Shown here in pieces: positions 34,003-46,540 of a stretch of DNA of 64,000 bases. Source of the stretch: Hippophae tibetana (taxonomy: Eukaryota > Streptophyta > Magnoliopsida > Rosales > Elaeagnaceae); contig CM072801.1 in NCBI GenBank assembly GCA_037013495.1, positions 14,809,501 to 14,873,500 on the forward strand, read 5' to 3'. How positions within the stretch are numbered: the stretch's first letter is position 1; every line of letters begins with the position of its first letter. The notes under the pieces are model-generated. The model worked only from the letters and a program-made list of their open reading frames with translations. It was not told the origin of the DNA and made no database searches. The translations under genes were made by a program, and so were the position numbers.

Positions 34003-37000
34003 AAACACTAGACACACTTAGTGAGATTGATCTTTAGGGACACACACACTTACTTATGGACCAAATGAAAGAAGGTGGGTCATCTGTTAGACCCCCACTC
34101 TTTGATGGGTTTAATTACCCTTACTGGAAGGCTCGCATGCAAGCCTTTCTCAGACAAGATGAAAAAGTCTGGGATGCTATTCTTGATGGTTGGGAACCAC
34201 CTTCTGTAATGAAAGATGGTGTAACAATCATAAAGCCAAGAAAAGACTAGACCACTGAAGAACGCACCTTTAGTGGGGCAAACCAAAAAGGTCTAAGCTC
34301 AATATTCGCTGCAGTGTCGATGGATGAGTTTCGTCACATCTCCGACTGTGAGACTGCTAAAGATGCATGGAATGCACTTGCTCTTGCTCATGAAGGAACT
34401 TCCCAAGTAAAACAAACAAAATTGAGATTGCTAACATCTGAGTTTGATTCTATTAAAATGAGTAACAATGAAACTTTTGGTCAATTCTATGCTCGCTTCT
34501 GTGATATCACTAATGCTTGTTCTAACCTTGGTGAGAAAATTCCACAACCTATACAAGTGTGCAAAATCCTAAGCTCTTTAACAGCTGACTATAAGATGAA
34601 AGTTACAGCGATAGAGGAAAGCAAGAATATAGACACACTAAAAATTGATGAACTTGTCGGGTCAATTCAAACCTATGAGCTTTCTCTTGATCCACCCAAG
34701 AAAAATAAGGATGTGGCATTCAAAAGCTCCAAAAAGGACATCTCTGATAGTGATGATGATATGAATGATGATTCACTAGTCTTGTTAGCACGAAAATTTA
34801 AGAAGTTCATGAAGAAGAAGGGTCAACAGAATAATCATTCCAACAAGGGACAATCCAGTCGTTTGAATGACCAAAAGTCAAGGGAAATCAAGTTTCCTAG
34901 CCTTGATGGTAAGAAAAGTAAGCCTACTAGTCCTCAATGCTTTACTTGTGGGGGATTTGGTCATATTTCTACAGATTGTGCTAACAATAAAAAGAAATTT
35001 GGAAAAGCCTTTAATGCTACACTCAGTGACACAGAAAGTGAGCAGGACAATGCTAGTAACTCAGAGGATGACACTAATTATTGTGCCTTCACCGCAACTT
35101 CCAATGCACATCACAATGACACCGACCTTAGCTCGGATGAAGAAAATGAGGAAGTAAACTCTTCTCTCTTACTGTCTAAGTTTAATGTATCGAATTATGA
35201 GAAACTATTCATGGATTGTCTAGGTGCTAGGGAAGAGAGAGATAAATTGCTTGTGGAAGTAACTAAACTTAATGATATCATCAATGTTCACAAAACAAAT
35301 TCCTCTAACCTAGAGAAAGATAAAAAGGAATTGTCTGATCATATTAATGCTTTGAATTTGAGACTTGTAGAAACCATTGAGGAAAACAAAAATCTCAAGC
35401 AAGAACTTAGTATTGCTAAAGAAACGATGAAGAATTTGACCATTGGTGCTGAAAAATTAACCAAAGTCCTAGACTATGGAAAGCCACGTGGAGATAAGAG
35501 AGGTCTCGGATACATAGATGAACAATCAACACCTTCATCATCCAAAACTCAATTTGTAAAACCCACTATTGCTCAGGCAGGGAAGGTAGTTTTTGCACCT
35601 TATCATTCTAAGAAAATTCAGTTTGTTCCCATTTGTCATCATTGTGGTAGGAAAGGACATATTTGACCTAAGTGTAGATTTCTTTATGCTTATGATTCTA
35701 TCACGAATACAAATGTTTCTAAAACACCTCAAAAAATTTCAGAATGTAAAGTTTTTACTACAAGAACTACACAAAAAGAGGAATATAAGAAACCAGTAAC
35801 TCAAATGTCCAAAATTAAAAAAGGATGGGTTAAGAAATCTGAGTTGCACTATTTTGTGGCCCATATAGCATTTAAGGTTAAATCAAATACCGCTTGGTAT
35901 TTTGATAGTGGATGCTCTAGACATATGACAGGGAATCATTCTTTGTTTAAAACCTTTAAGGAATACAATGAAGGGACAGTTACCTTTGGTGATGGTAAAA
36001 CATCTAGAATTATTGGAAAAGGCTCTGTTCAAATAGAGGGTATCCCTAAACTTGATGAAGTTTTATATGTGGAAGGACTTAAAGCAAACTTGATTAGCAT
36101 AAGTCAAATATGTGATAGTGATTTTAATGTGCAATTTACAAACAATCACTGTTTTGTAACAAATCAAAATGGTGAATGTGTGATTAAGGGAATCAGATCA
36201 CATGAGAATTTTTATTGTATTGATACATCACACACAGTAACATGTAACCTAGCTAGCAATGACTCAACTATCTTGTGGCATGAAAAGCTAGGTCATATGA
36301 ATTTTAAAGATCTGGTTAGATTAAGCAAAATTGAGACTGTGCGTGGTTTACCTATTCTTTCAAAAATTGAAACACCTGTATGTGGACCATGTCAATTGGG
36401 TAAACAAACTAGGATTTCTCATAAGAAGATCAAGAGTATAAATACAAACAGAGTATTGGAATTGATACATATTGACCTTATGGGTCCTATGAGAACAGAA
36501 AGTATTGGAGGTAAGAAATATATCATAGTTGTAGTAGATGACTTTTCTCGCTACACGTGGGTAGACTTTCTTAGAGACAAGTCAGATGCTTTTGAGTTTT
36601 TCATCTCATATTGTACAAGAGTGCAGATTGAAGCAGGTGACAAAATAGTAACCATCAAGAGACTGAGAACAGACCATGGAAAAGAGTTTGAAAATACCAA
36701 GTATGTCGACTTTTGTAAAGAACATGGTATCTTTCATGAATTCTCTGCTCCTATCACACCTCAACAAAATGGGGTAGTTGAAAGGAAAAATAGGATACTT
36801 CAAGAGATGGCAAGATTAATGATGCATGCCAAGGGAGTCTCCAAAAGGTTTTGGGCTGAAGCTATAAACACTGCATGTCACATTATAAATCGTGTATATC
36901 TTCGCCCAGGTACAAACCAAACTCCCTATGAGATATGGAGAGGTAAAAAACCCAATCTAAAATTTATGCATATTTTTGGAAGTAAGTGCTACATACTTAG

Positions 37001-38357
37001 AGATCGAGAACAGTTGGGTAAGTTTGATTCAAGAAGTGATGAAGGTATATTTCTTGGTTATTCCCTAAATAGTAGAGCTTATAGAGTCTTCAACTGTAGA
37101 ACTAATGTAGTTATGGAATCCATAAATGTTGTTATAGATGATGGGGGTAAGAAGATTACAAGCAAAGAAGTTGGAAATGAAGAAAATTTCACAACACCTC
37201 AATTAACAATAACCAGTGACACAATTAGAATAAAAGAAGAGGAGTTGAAGGAAAGTGAACAAAAGAAGGAAGAAACATCAACCTCATCAATGATAAATCC
37301 AACTCGAACTTTAAAAAATCATCCTATTAAGAATATAATTGGAGATCTTGATGCTAGCATGGTAACAAGAAGAAGACAAATAAGCGAGGTAACTCATTTA
37401 TGCTATATTTCTCAATTTGAACCAAAAAATGTGAATGAAGCTCTTAGGGATGAATTTTGGATAAATGCCATGCATGATGAGTTAGCTCAATTTGAAAGAA
37501 ATCATGTGTGGGTATTAGTACCTAAGCCTAAAAACAAAAATGTTATTGGAACAAAATGGGTGTTCAAAAATAAATCTGATGAGCATGACATTGTTGTTAG
37601 AAATAAGGCTAGGTTAGTAGCTCAAGGCTACACGCAAGTAGAAAGAGTTGATTTTGATGAAACATTTGCACCTGTAGCTAGACTAGAGTCAATTAGAATT
37701 TTACTTGCCATTTCCTGTCATATGAAGTTCAAATTATATCAAATGGATGTTAAGTCTGCCTTTTTGAATGGATTTTTGAATGAGGAGGTGTACGTGGAAC
37801 AACCAAAAGGATTTGTTGATCCGAAATTTCCAAATCATGTTTACAAACTCCAAAAGGCTCTGTATGGTTTAAAACAAGCTCCACGAGCATGGTATGAGAG
37901 ACTTACCAACTATCTTTTGAACAAGGGATTTATTCGAGGGGGAGTTGATAAGACTTTATTCATTAAAAAGAGTAGTGACGAGATCTTTATTGCTCAAATT
38001 TATGTGGATGACATAGTTTTTGGATCCACATCTAGTACACTAGTGGATGATTTTGTGCATGTTATGACAAATGAATTTGAAATGTCCATGGTAGGTGAAA
38101 TGAATTTCTTCCTTGGTTTACAAATCAAACAATCTCATGATAATATATTTATTTCTCAAACCAAGTACGCTTGTAACCTTGTTAAAAGATTTGGTTTTGA
38201 AACTAACAAGCCATTACGAAATCCTTTAGGTACCAGCACAAAAATTACAAAGGACACTCAATGTAAAAGTGTTGATCAAACCCTTTATAGGAGTATGATA
38301 GGTAGTTTACTTTACCTCACTGCAAGTAGACCTGACATATGTTTTAGTGTTGGTGTG

Positions 38358-39984
38358 TGTTGATAAGAGCTAAATTATTGCATTTTTTTATGATTTAAAT
38401 GTTGATATTTGTGTGAAAATTGTGTTTATTTGATTATTTAATCCACAAATGTCATTTCACGGGTATTTCGTGTTTAAAGTGCAATTTCAGGTAAAATCAT
38501 GATTTTGGAGAAGTTAGGGACAAAGTATAATGATCGGGATTGAATGAAAATAAAAAGAGAACAAAAATTTCAAAATTTGGAAATTCGCCGCCGGCGAAAA
38601 CCTTACGGAAAAAAAATGTTGAAAATCATGCAGGGAGCACGGATTATGGCCAAGTGAATCTCGCCGCCGGCCAAAGTATTCTCGCCGCCGGCCAAAGTAT
38701 CTCGCCGCCGGCCAAAGCATCTCGCCGCCGGCTAAAATCTTGGCGAAAATCTTCCCGAGAGCACAAATTTTGGTAAACTAATCTCGCCGCCGGCCAAATA
38801 ATTCTCGCCGCCGGCCAAAGCATCTCGCCGCCGGCCACATTATGTTGGCCGCCGGCCAAAGTATCTAGCCGCCGGCCACATTATTTTGGCCGCCGGCCAC
38901 ATTATTTTGGCCGCCGGCCACATTATTTTGGCCGCCGGCCAAAATCAAAAACCTAAATATTTAATTTTCCAGAAATCTCGCCGCGGCGAGAATAATGTCG
39001 CCGCCGGCGAGTTTCGTCCAAAAATACATTTTTTATGTTGTTTTGTTCCAAAATTGCCCCCCAAACCCTAGATCTATATATACATTATGATGGAAAAGAG
39101 GGGGACGGCAGAGAGGGCAGATCTAAGTTATTTTTGGAGGAGAAAAGGAAATTTTGGAGAGAAAAGTTGGAGAAGCTTGAAGGATCATCACCATTGTTGC
39201 TACCAAGTCTTCATCTCTTCTCCTTAGCTTTTGTTTTCTGCATTTTATTCAGATTGTTTGTTCATGGATTCAATTGAGAATATGGTTGTTCTTAATTTCG
39301 TTATGAACTAATTCGTTTTTGCTAAGGCTATGATGTAGTTAAATCAAGGAAATCTGATTTCTTTTGTTATTGTTATATGAATTCATTGTTTTCAAGTTGA
39401 GTATTTATTTCCATGCTTAATGCTTTTAAATTTCTGATCAAGATTTAGATGATTTGTTGCATTATATTGAGACCGAGAGGAGACGTGTAATGAATGCTTC
39501 TTGTGATAAATACCGTATGTTGAATGCGAGTTTGACACCTAATGCATGATGTATGTGGTTATTCTAGAAATTCCATAAATCATAATGTGCTTATTTGTGA
39601 TTAAATCTTCATAGTAATATAGTTGGTTTTCATAGATAAGTAATTCTAATATAACTTGAGAAAGAGTATTAGATAAGTTTGGGTTTTTCAACCATCACTT
39701 TTAGCTTTGAATCTCATATAACATGACTTGAAATCGGATTGAATTGATTTAGCGAAATCAAATGCCTTAGCGTTTTTAATCATTTGTGAACAACATTAAA
39801 TTTTGTTATTTGCGTTTAGTTTTATGTTAATTTGCTTTTAAAACAATTTCAACAATTCGGTTTTCAAATAAAATTAGGGTTAGTCAATTTCGGTACTTAG
39901 TAACGCCATTCCTTGTGGGTTCGATATCCGTACTTTTTGTACACTTTATTACTTGAACGATTCGTACACTTGCGAAAATAAGCA
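38358..39984 (+). repeat. 5' LTR of the gag-protease gypsy element
   Basis: 1627 bp. It holds the GCCGCC-rich array, then a TATA box (CTATATATACATTATG, about 39073-39088) and leader. The end is fixed by the primer site. Confidence 0.95.
38586..39011. repeat. GCCGCC/GCCGGC repeat array in the 5' LTR
   Basis: Fourteen copies of GCCGCCGGC, most as (C/G)TCGCCGCCGGCCAAAGTAT- or GGCCGCCGGCCACATTATTTT-like units of about 20 bases, plus one variant with CGCCGCGGCG. It is a GC-rich, palindrome-rich island in an AT-rich LTR, 60 to 490 bases upstream of the TATA box. GCCGCC is the core of the GCC box bound by plant ERF proteins; binding here is inference. Frames through it are repeat artefacts. Confidence 0.93.
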
Positions 39985-39993
39985 TCAAGTTTT

Positions 39994-40011
39994 TGGCGCC
40001 GTTGCCGGGGA
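39994..40011 (+). other. Primer-binding site of the gag-protease gypsy element
   Basis: TGGCGCCGTTGCCGGGGA, complementary to the 3' end of tRNA-Asp, ten bases after the LTR. Confidence 0.92.
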
Positions 40012-40211
40012 ATGGTTTGATTTTATTAATATCGATACTACCTAATCTTAGTTTTAATTTGAAGTTAATTTGCTTTATCTTTCTTTCATTTTCAATTTTG
40101 TTTATTTTGCTGTTTTATTTTATTTATCATAAAAAATAAAAAAATAAAAATAAAATTTTTAACTTTGTGTTGTTTTTGTGTTAGTTGATTTTCTGGTTGT
40201 AGGATTTTTGT

Positions 40212-42728
40212 ATGAGACGTACAAGAAGCCTTAATCTTCTACCATTTGATCCGGAGATTGATAGAACATATAGGCGTCTAAACCGAGAGAGAAGACGTTC
40301 AACTTCAGCTCCTAATAGACAATCAGCCATGGATCCACCATTTGTTGAAGGAGGTGGAAATCGTAGAGCTTTGAGGGATTATGCTGCGCCTAATGTTGCT
40401 GGGACTACTTCGGGTATAAGGAGGCCAACTATTCAAGCCAATAACTTTGAGATAAAACCATCCTTTATCCAAATGGTTCAAACAAATCAGTTTGGGGGAA
40501 TGTCAAAGGATGATCCAAATGCACATATTGCTTACTTTCTGGAGGTGTGTGATCTTTACAAAATAAATGGTGTGTCTGAAGATGCTATAAGATTGAGGGT
40601 TTTTCCTTTTTCACTTAGGGATAAAGCCAAGGAGTGGCTAAACTCATTACCACCGGGATCAATTACAACATGGAATGAGTTGGTTCAGAAATTCTTGTCT
40701 AAGTTCTTTCCTCCTGCTAAGACGGTAAAATTGAGGAATGAAATCACATCTTTTACACAGTATGACCAAGAATCGTTGTATGAAGCTTGGGAAAGATTCA
40801 AAGAAATGTTGAGGAAGTGCCCACATCATGGTATACCGATTTGGTTGCAAGTGTCTACATTTTATAATGGATTGGTTTCAAACTATCGGGCAATGATTGA
40901 TGCTGCAGCTGGAGGGTCTTTAAATGGAAAAACACCAGAGGATGCTCATGAGTTGTTAGAGATTATGGCAGAAAACAACAATCAGTGGCATTCAGAGCGG
41001 GTAATTGCAAAAAGACCAACAGTAGTGCATGAAATTGATTCAGTGAATGCTTTGTCGGCTCAAGTTGCTGTTCTTTCAAGAAAGATGGATTCTTTGTCTT
41101 CCAAATTCGAATCCAAACCAACTGCACAATGTGATTTATGTGGTGGAAATCATGCTAGCATCGAGTGCCAAGTTGGAAATCCATTTGCTTCACCAAATGT
41201 TGAGCAAGCAAATTATGTTTCAAATTTCCAAAAACCTCAACATAACCCATACTCGAACACCTACAATCCAGGTTGGAGAAATCATCCAAATTTGTCATGG
41301 GGAAATAACCAAGGGGGATTCAAACCGTCATCATCTTCCTACCAACCCTAAGAGAAAAAACAAACAAATTTGGAAGAAATTTTAGGAAAGTTCATCGAGG
41401 AAACAAGAGCAAATTTCAGAAATCAAGAGGCAATCAACAGGGACATCCAAAACCAACTAGGGCAGCTTTCAAAGTAGATTGCAGAAAGGTCGCAAGGATC
41501 GCTGCCTAGTGACACCATAAATCCCACAGAGCATGTAAAGGCTATCACATTGAGAAGTGGAAAAGAACTTGAGAATCAGAAGAAATCGGAGAAAAAGATG
41601 GAAGAATCTAAAGAAAAGCCATCAAGATCCCAAGATATTCAACCTTCCCCATATGCAAAATATGAGCCTCCTATCCCATATCCTCAAAGATTGAATAAGA
41701 AAAAGCTTGATAATCAATTTGATAAATTTCTGGATATTTTTAAGAAATTGCATATTAACATTCCTTTTGCAGAGATGTTGGAACAAATGCCCAAATATGC
41801 AAAATTCATGAAGGAAATCCTATCAAAGAAGAGGAGGCTAGGAGATAATGAAACTGTCATGCTAAATGAGGAATGCAGTGCAGTTCTTCAAAGAAAACTG
41901 CCACAGAAATTGAAAGACCCAGGGAGTTTTACTATACCTTGTACTATAGGAAGTTGCAATTTTGATAAAGTCCTATGTGATTTAGGAGCAAGCATTAATT
42001 TGATGCCACTTTCTGTTTTCAGGAAACTAGGCCTGGGAGAAGTGAAGCCCACTTCAATATCTTTACAATTAGCGGATCGATCGGTGAAATATCCTCTAGG
42101 GGTAATTGAGGATGTTTTAATTAAAGTCGGCAAGTTTATTTTCCCTGTAGATTTCGTGGTGCTTGACATGTAGGAAGATAGAGAGATACCGTTGATATTG
42201 GGGAGACCGTTCCTTGCAACTGGAAGAACATTGATTGATGTTCAGCAAGGAAAGCTCATTCTACGGGTGCAAGATGAACAAGTAACTTTTGATGTTTTTG
42301 AAGAAACAAAATTTCCAAGTGATGTACATTCTTGTTTTCAAATTAACACTCTTAACGGGTTAATCTCGGAAACTTTTGAGGAGAGAACTTCATTGCTACC
42401 ACTAGAAGCTTGCCTTGTGAAATCTGCAACAATTGAGAAGGAAGATAAGGGGACGAGACAATGTTCTGAATTACTAGCAGCACCTAATGAACATTTATGC
42501 AGTGATGAAACATTTAAGGAGTTGGGAACAAATGAAACTCCAACCTCAGTGGTAAAGAATGGAGCCAACAAGATTGAGTTAAAGCCAATGCCATCCCATC
42601 TAAGAAAAAAAAAAAAAAATTCTTACGTTCACCACCGGCGAGGGCAGTTTCACCGCTGGCGGAAAGGAGATCTCTCTTCCCTTTCTTACATTGAGGACAA
42701 TGTAAGGTTTTGGTTGGGGGTGCAGTAA
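40212..42728 (+). pseudogene. Gypsy gag-protease (Athila-like), three in-frame stops
   Basis: A single frame of 839 codons from the ATG at 40212 to the TAA at 42726-42728, with no frameshift. Gag: FLEVCDLYKINGVSEDAIRL, FPFSLRDKAKEWLNSLPPGS, WERFKEMLRKCPHHGIP, and a linker rich in Gln/Asn. Protease: LCDLGASINLMPLSVFRKLG with the catalytic DLGA, ending LILGRPFLATGRTLIDVQ. Stops: TAA 41349-41351, TAG 41475-41477 and TAG 42171-42173. After ELKPMPSHLR, which normally leads into reverse transcriptase, comes a 15-A run and a short tail, so pol has been deleted there. It would supply capsid and protease only. Confidence 0.93.
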
Positions 42729-44323
42729 ACGGTAAATCTTTTCTTCCCTTCATTTTTATTAGTTTTGTTTGTGTTTTTGTTTGTGTTTAATTTTGATTTT
42801 CCATTTATTTTTCTACATTTTGATTTAATTTCTTTTATTTCTTTATTGTCTTATTTCTATTTTTATTTTTATTTTATTTTATTTGCATTTTACTTATTTT
42901 AATTTGCACGTTGATGATAATAATGTGATTGTGATAACAAGTAGCTGTTAGAAGACATTAAATTTTGCTTCGGTTTAAAGAGAATTTCAAATGTTGATTT
43001 TACCTAGTTGGCGACTCTTTTGGTATGTGGTATGATTTGGTTGATTAGTCTAAATGCTTAGAGAAGTCTTATGTGCGAATTTTTCATGAATATTTTTGTG
43101 ATCTCAACAAACTCTAGAACTCATTTGAAAACCTCTTGAGGCGAAATAATTTGGAATTGCACTGTTTAGGATATGATGTAGGCCATTTTTGGATCGATTG
43201 TGCCATTTTAAGCCTACCTTGTTATCCTTATATCACTAGTTACCTCTTTGAGCCTATTTAAATATATTGTTAGCCTTACTTTTCTTTCTTTTTGCCTTAT
43301 ATAACCTACCTTCTATTGAGCCAAATATATATATATATATAATTCCTACCTTATTTGTTAAGAGCACTTAATTTTGAACACAAACTTTTCAAGAGGAATT
43401 GGAGAAATCTTCCACATATATTGGGAGAAATCGGTTGGGGGTTATGTTTTTTCAAGAGCAATTGGAGTAAGGATGCAAAAAAAACAAAAACAAAAAAAAA
43501 CAAAAAAACAAAAAAAGAACAAAAAAAAAAAAAAAAAAAAAAGAAATCCACATATATTGGAAGAAAGTTGTTGGCTTTTCAAGAGCAATTGAGTAAAAAA
43601 AAAAAAAAATTGAGGAAGAAGTTGGTTTATCTTTGGAAAAATGGGTTATGATCGGAAGAAACAATTTGGGTTAAATGGTGTTACTCTTTTACTTAATTGG
43701 TTGTGTTTAATCTAATAAGTGCTATTATTTGTATTTTGACACTTCCCGTTCTTTCTTAACCAAATACCTAAGCCTAACATTACAAGCCTCATAAAGTCCT
43801 ATTGATCCGAAGTGGTGTATTTTTCCTTCATTAGTGGAGAGAGGTTTGAAAAGTGAGCCTATGGAGTTTGAGATTTCACCTTTTTGTTTGTGGATGTTAT
43901 GCATAATATTATCCGGGCATTATGGCTATTGGTTTGTGGTTTGATGGATGTTTAAGAGTCAAAAACAAAAGTGAAATTTGCATTTGAGATTTCTTAAAGC
44001 TTAGGTGACATTTAATTATTCTATATGTTGGGTGTTATTTACAATTTTTGAGACATTTGTGCAAATTATTTGTTATGTGATTTTATTGTTTTAAGTTAGT
44101 ATAGTTATAGGTATGATGTTTGTGGGTATCGTCACTGGAAGCCCTCACGAGACTACAACTCGTCCTACTAGGGCCACCTAGGGGTTTAAAGGCTTATTGC
44201 ATATGCTTAATGCAATGTTGTAAATAGAATAAATTTCCTTTGAATTTTTCTTTTAATTTCTCCTCTTAAATTATTCATAGATCATTTTTCTTGCTAGAGA
44301 CTAGCAAGAAGCTGGTTGGGGGT
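42729..44323 (+). other. 3' non-coding part of the gag-protease gypsy element
   Basis: AT-rich, no domain. It starts behind the motif ACATTGAGGACAATGT (42689-42704), common after the coding part of Athila-like elements. An imperfect repeat with CCACATATATTGG and TTTTCAAGAGCAATTG appears twice (about 43386-43470 and 43541-43600) around an A-rich low-complexity block at 43478-43541. A TA microsatellite lies at 43326-43340. The polypurine tract ends the region. Confidence 0.7.
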
Positions 44324-45947
44324 TGTTGATAAGAGCTAAATTATTGCATTTTTGTTATGATTTAAATGTTGATATTTGTGTGAAAATTGTGTTTATTTGA
44401 TTATTTAATCCACAAATGTCATTTCACGGGTATTTCGTGTTTAAAGTGCAATTTCAGGTAAAATCATGATTTTGGAGAAGTTAGGGACAAAGTATAATGA
44501 TCGGGATTGAATGAAAATAAAAAGAGAACAAAAATTTCAAAATTTGGAAATTCGCCGCCGGCGAGAGTATTCTCGCCGCCGGCGAAAACCTTACCGAAAA
44601 AAAATGTTGAAAATCATGCAGGGAGCACGGATTATGGCCAAGTGAATCTCGCCGCCGGCCAAAGTATTCTCGCCGCCGGCCAAAGTATCTCGCCGCCGGC
44701 CAAAGCATCTCGCCGCCGGCTAAAATCTTGGCGAAAATCTTCCCGAGAGCACAAATTTTGGTAAACTAATCTCGCCGCCGGCCAAATAATTCTCGCCGCC
44801 GGCCAAAGCATCTCGCCGCCGGCCACATTATGTTGGCCGCTGGCCAAAGTATCTAGCCGCCGGCCACATTATTTTGGCCGCCGGCCAAAATCAAAAACCT
44901 AAATATTTAATTTTCCAGAAATCTCGCCGCGGCGAGAATAATGTCGCCGCCGGCGAGTTTCGTCCAAAAATACATTTTTTATGTTGTTTTGTTCCAAAAT
45001 TGCCCCCCAAACCCTAGATCTATATATACATTATGATGGAAAAGAGGGGGACGGCAGAGAGGGCAGATCTAAGTTATTTTTGGAGGAGAAAAGGAAATTT
45101 TGGAGAGAAAGGTTGGAGAAGCTTGAAGGATCATCACCATTGTTGCTACCAAGTCTTCATCTTCAAGAGTTCTTCATCTCTTCTCCTTAGCTTTTGTTTT
45201 CTGCATTTTATTCAGATTGTTTGTTCATGGATTCAATTGAGAATATGGTTGTTCTTAATTTCGTTATGAACTAATTCGTTTTTGCTAAGGCTATGATGTA
45301 GTTAAATCAAGGAAATCTGATTTCTTTTGTTATTGTTATATGAATTCATTGTTTTCAAGTTGAGTATTTATTTCCATGCTTAATGCTTTTAAATTTCTGA
45401 TCAAGATTTAGATGATTTGTTGCATTATATTGAGACCGAGAGGAGATGTGTAATGAATGCTTCTTGTGATAAATACCGTATGTTGAATGCGAGTTTGACA
45501 CCTAATGCATGATGTATGTGGTTATTCTAGAAATTCCATAAATCATAATGTGCTTATTTGTGATTAAATCTTCATAGTAATATAGTTGGTTTTCATAGAT
45601 AAGTAATTCTAATATAACTTGAGAAAGAGTATTAGATAAGTTTGGGTTTTTCAACCATCACTTTTAGCTTTGAATCTCATATAACATGACTTGAAATCGG
45701 ATTGAATTGATTTAGCGAAATCAAATGCCTTAGCGTTTTTAATCATTTGTGAACAACATTAAATTTTGTTATTTGCGTTTAGTTTTATGTTAATTTGCTT
45801 TTAAAACAATTTCAACAATTCGGTTTTCAAATAAAATTAGGGTTAGTCAATTTCGGTACTTAGTAACGCCATTCCTTGTGGGTTCGATATCCGTACTTTT
45901 TGTACACTTTATTACTTGAACGATTCGTACACTTGCGAAAATAAGCA
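44324..45947 (+). repeat. 3' LTR of the gag-protease gypsy element
   Basis: 1624 bp. It differs from the 5' LTR by a few substitutions, one extra and two fewer GCCGCC units, and a 17-base insertion near 45163-45179 partly duplicating neighbouring sequence. Confidence 0.95.
44553..44956. repeat. GCCGCC/GCCGGC repeat array in the 3' LTR
   Basis: Twelve intact GCCGCCGGC copies, one mutated (GCCGCTGGC, about 44836) and the CGCCGCGGCG variant. It has one more unit at its start and two fewer near its end than the 5' LTR. Confidence 0.93.
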
Positions 45948-46540
45948 TTATGTGTGCCCGTTATCAAGCTGACCCTAAGGAATCACACTTAGAGAATGTA
46001 AAGAGAATCATTAGGTATATCTCAGGAACAAGTAATTATGGTTTATATTTTACTACTGACACTACTTGTGAAGTAAGTGGTTTTACAGATGCCGACTGGG
46101 CAGGCAACCAGGATGATAGGAAGAGCACATCAAGTGGTTGTTTCTATATTGGAAACAACTTAGTATCATGGCATAGTAAAAAGCAGAACTCTATCTCACT
46201 CTCTACAGTTGAAGCGGAATACATTGATGCAGGAAGCTCTTGCACACAAATGCTTTGGATGAAAAACATGCTCAAGGACTACGGTCAACCACAAGGTATG
46301 ATGCCCTTATATTGTGATAACACTAGTGCTATATGTATTTCTAAGAACCCAGTTCAACATTCTAGAACTAAGCACATTGACATAAGGCATCACTTTATTC
46401 GAGAACTAGTTGAAGAGAAAATAGTAACAATTGAGTTTGTACCTACTGAGAGACAACTAGCTGATATATTCACTAAAGCCATAGACATGAAAAGATTTGA
46501 GTATCTCAGAAGTGCCTTGGGAATTTCTTCCTCAAATTGA

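Larger units (their letters stand above)
38358..45947 (+). mobile_element. Non-autonomous gypsy element with gag and protease only
   Basis: LTRs at 38358-39984 (1627 bp) and 44324-45947 (1624 bp) begin TGTTGATAAG and end AAATAAGCA, near-identical apart from repeat-number changes. The primer site is TGGCGCCGTTGCCGGGGA (39994-40011), the tRNA-Asp type; a G-rich polypurine tract (GGTTGGGGGT) precedes the second LTR. Flanking 5-mers GTGTG (38353-38357) and TTATG (45948-45952) are each one base from GTATG, consistent with a mutated target duplication. Gag and protease resemble the Athila branch. There is no reverse transcriptase, RNase H or integrase, so any movement needed proteins from another element. 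Confidence 0.92.
34056..46540 (+). pseudogene. SIRE-like Copia gag-pol, two stops and a nested insertion
   Basis: One continuous frame runs from the ATG at 34056 to the insertion and resumes at 45950-46540 in RNase H. Gag: PPLFDGFNYPYWKARMQAFL, first zinc knuckle CFTCGGFGHISTDC (about 34938), coiled-coil-like stretch, second knuckle CHHCGRKGHI*PKC. Pol: protease ([12 protein letters not shown], about 35897), integrase (GPCQLGKQ; catalytic positions in [27 protein letters not shown]), reverse transcriptase ([15 protein letters not shown] at 38001-38012), RNase H (TDADWAGN, DDRKSTSSGC, QHSRTKHIDIRHHFI). Defects: TAG at 34248-34250, TGA at 35664-35666 inside the second zinc knuckle, and the 7.6-kb gypsy insertion after FSVG at 38353. 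No frameshift was seen, so catalytic domains are otherwise well kept. Confidence 0.95.

Noticed and set aside
38514-38859. Frames with repeated PAAR, FGRRRE and SPPAK words (also 44481-44847)
   Set aside because: They are translations of the GCCGCC array in several frames, present in both LTRs, with no consistent protein.
43351-43664. Poly-Lys and poly-Phe frames
   Set aside because: Translations of the A-rich tract in the gypsy 3' region.
38353-45952. CRISPR-like appearance of the regular GCCGCC repeats
   Set aside because: Units are about 20 bases without unique spacers, inside LTRs of a plant retrotransposon.
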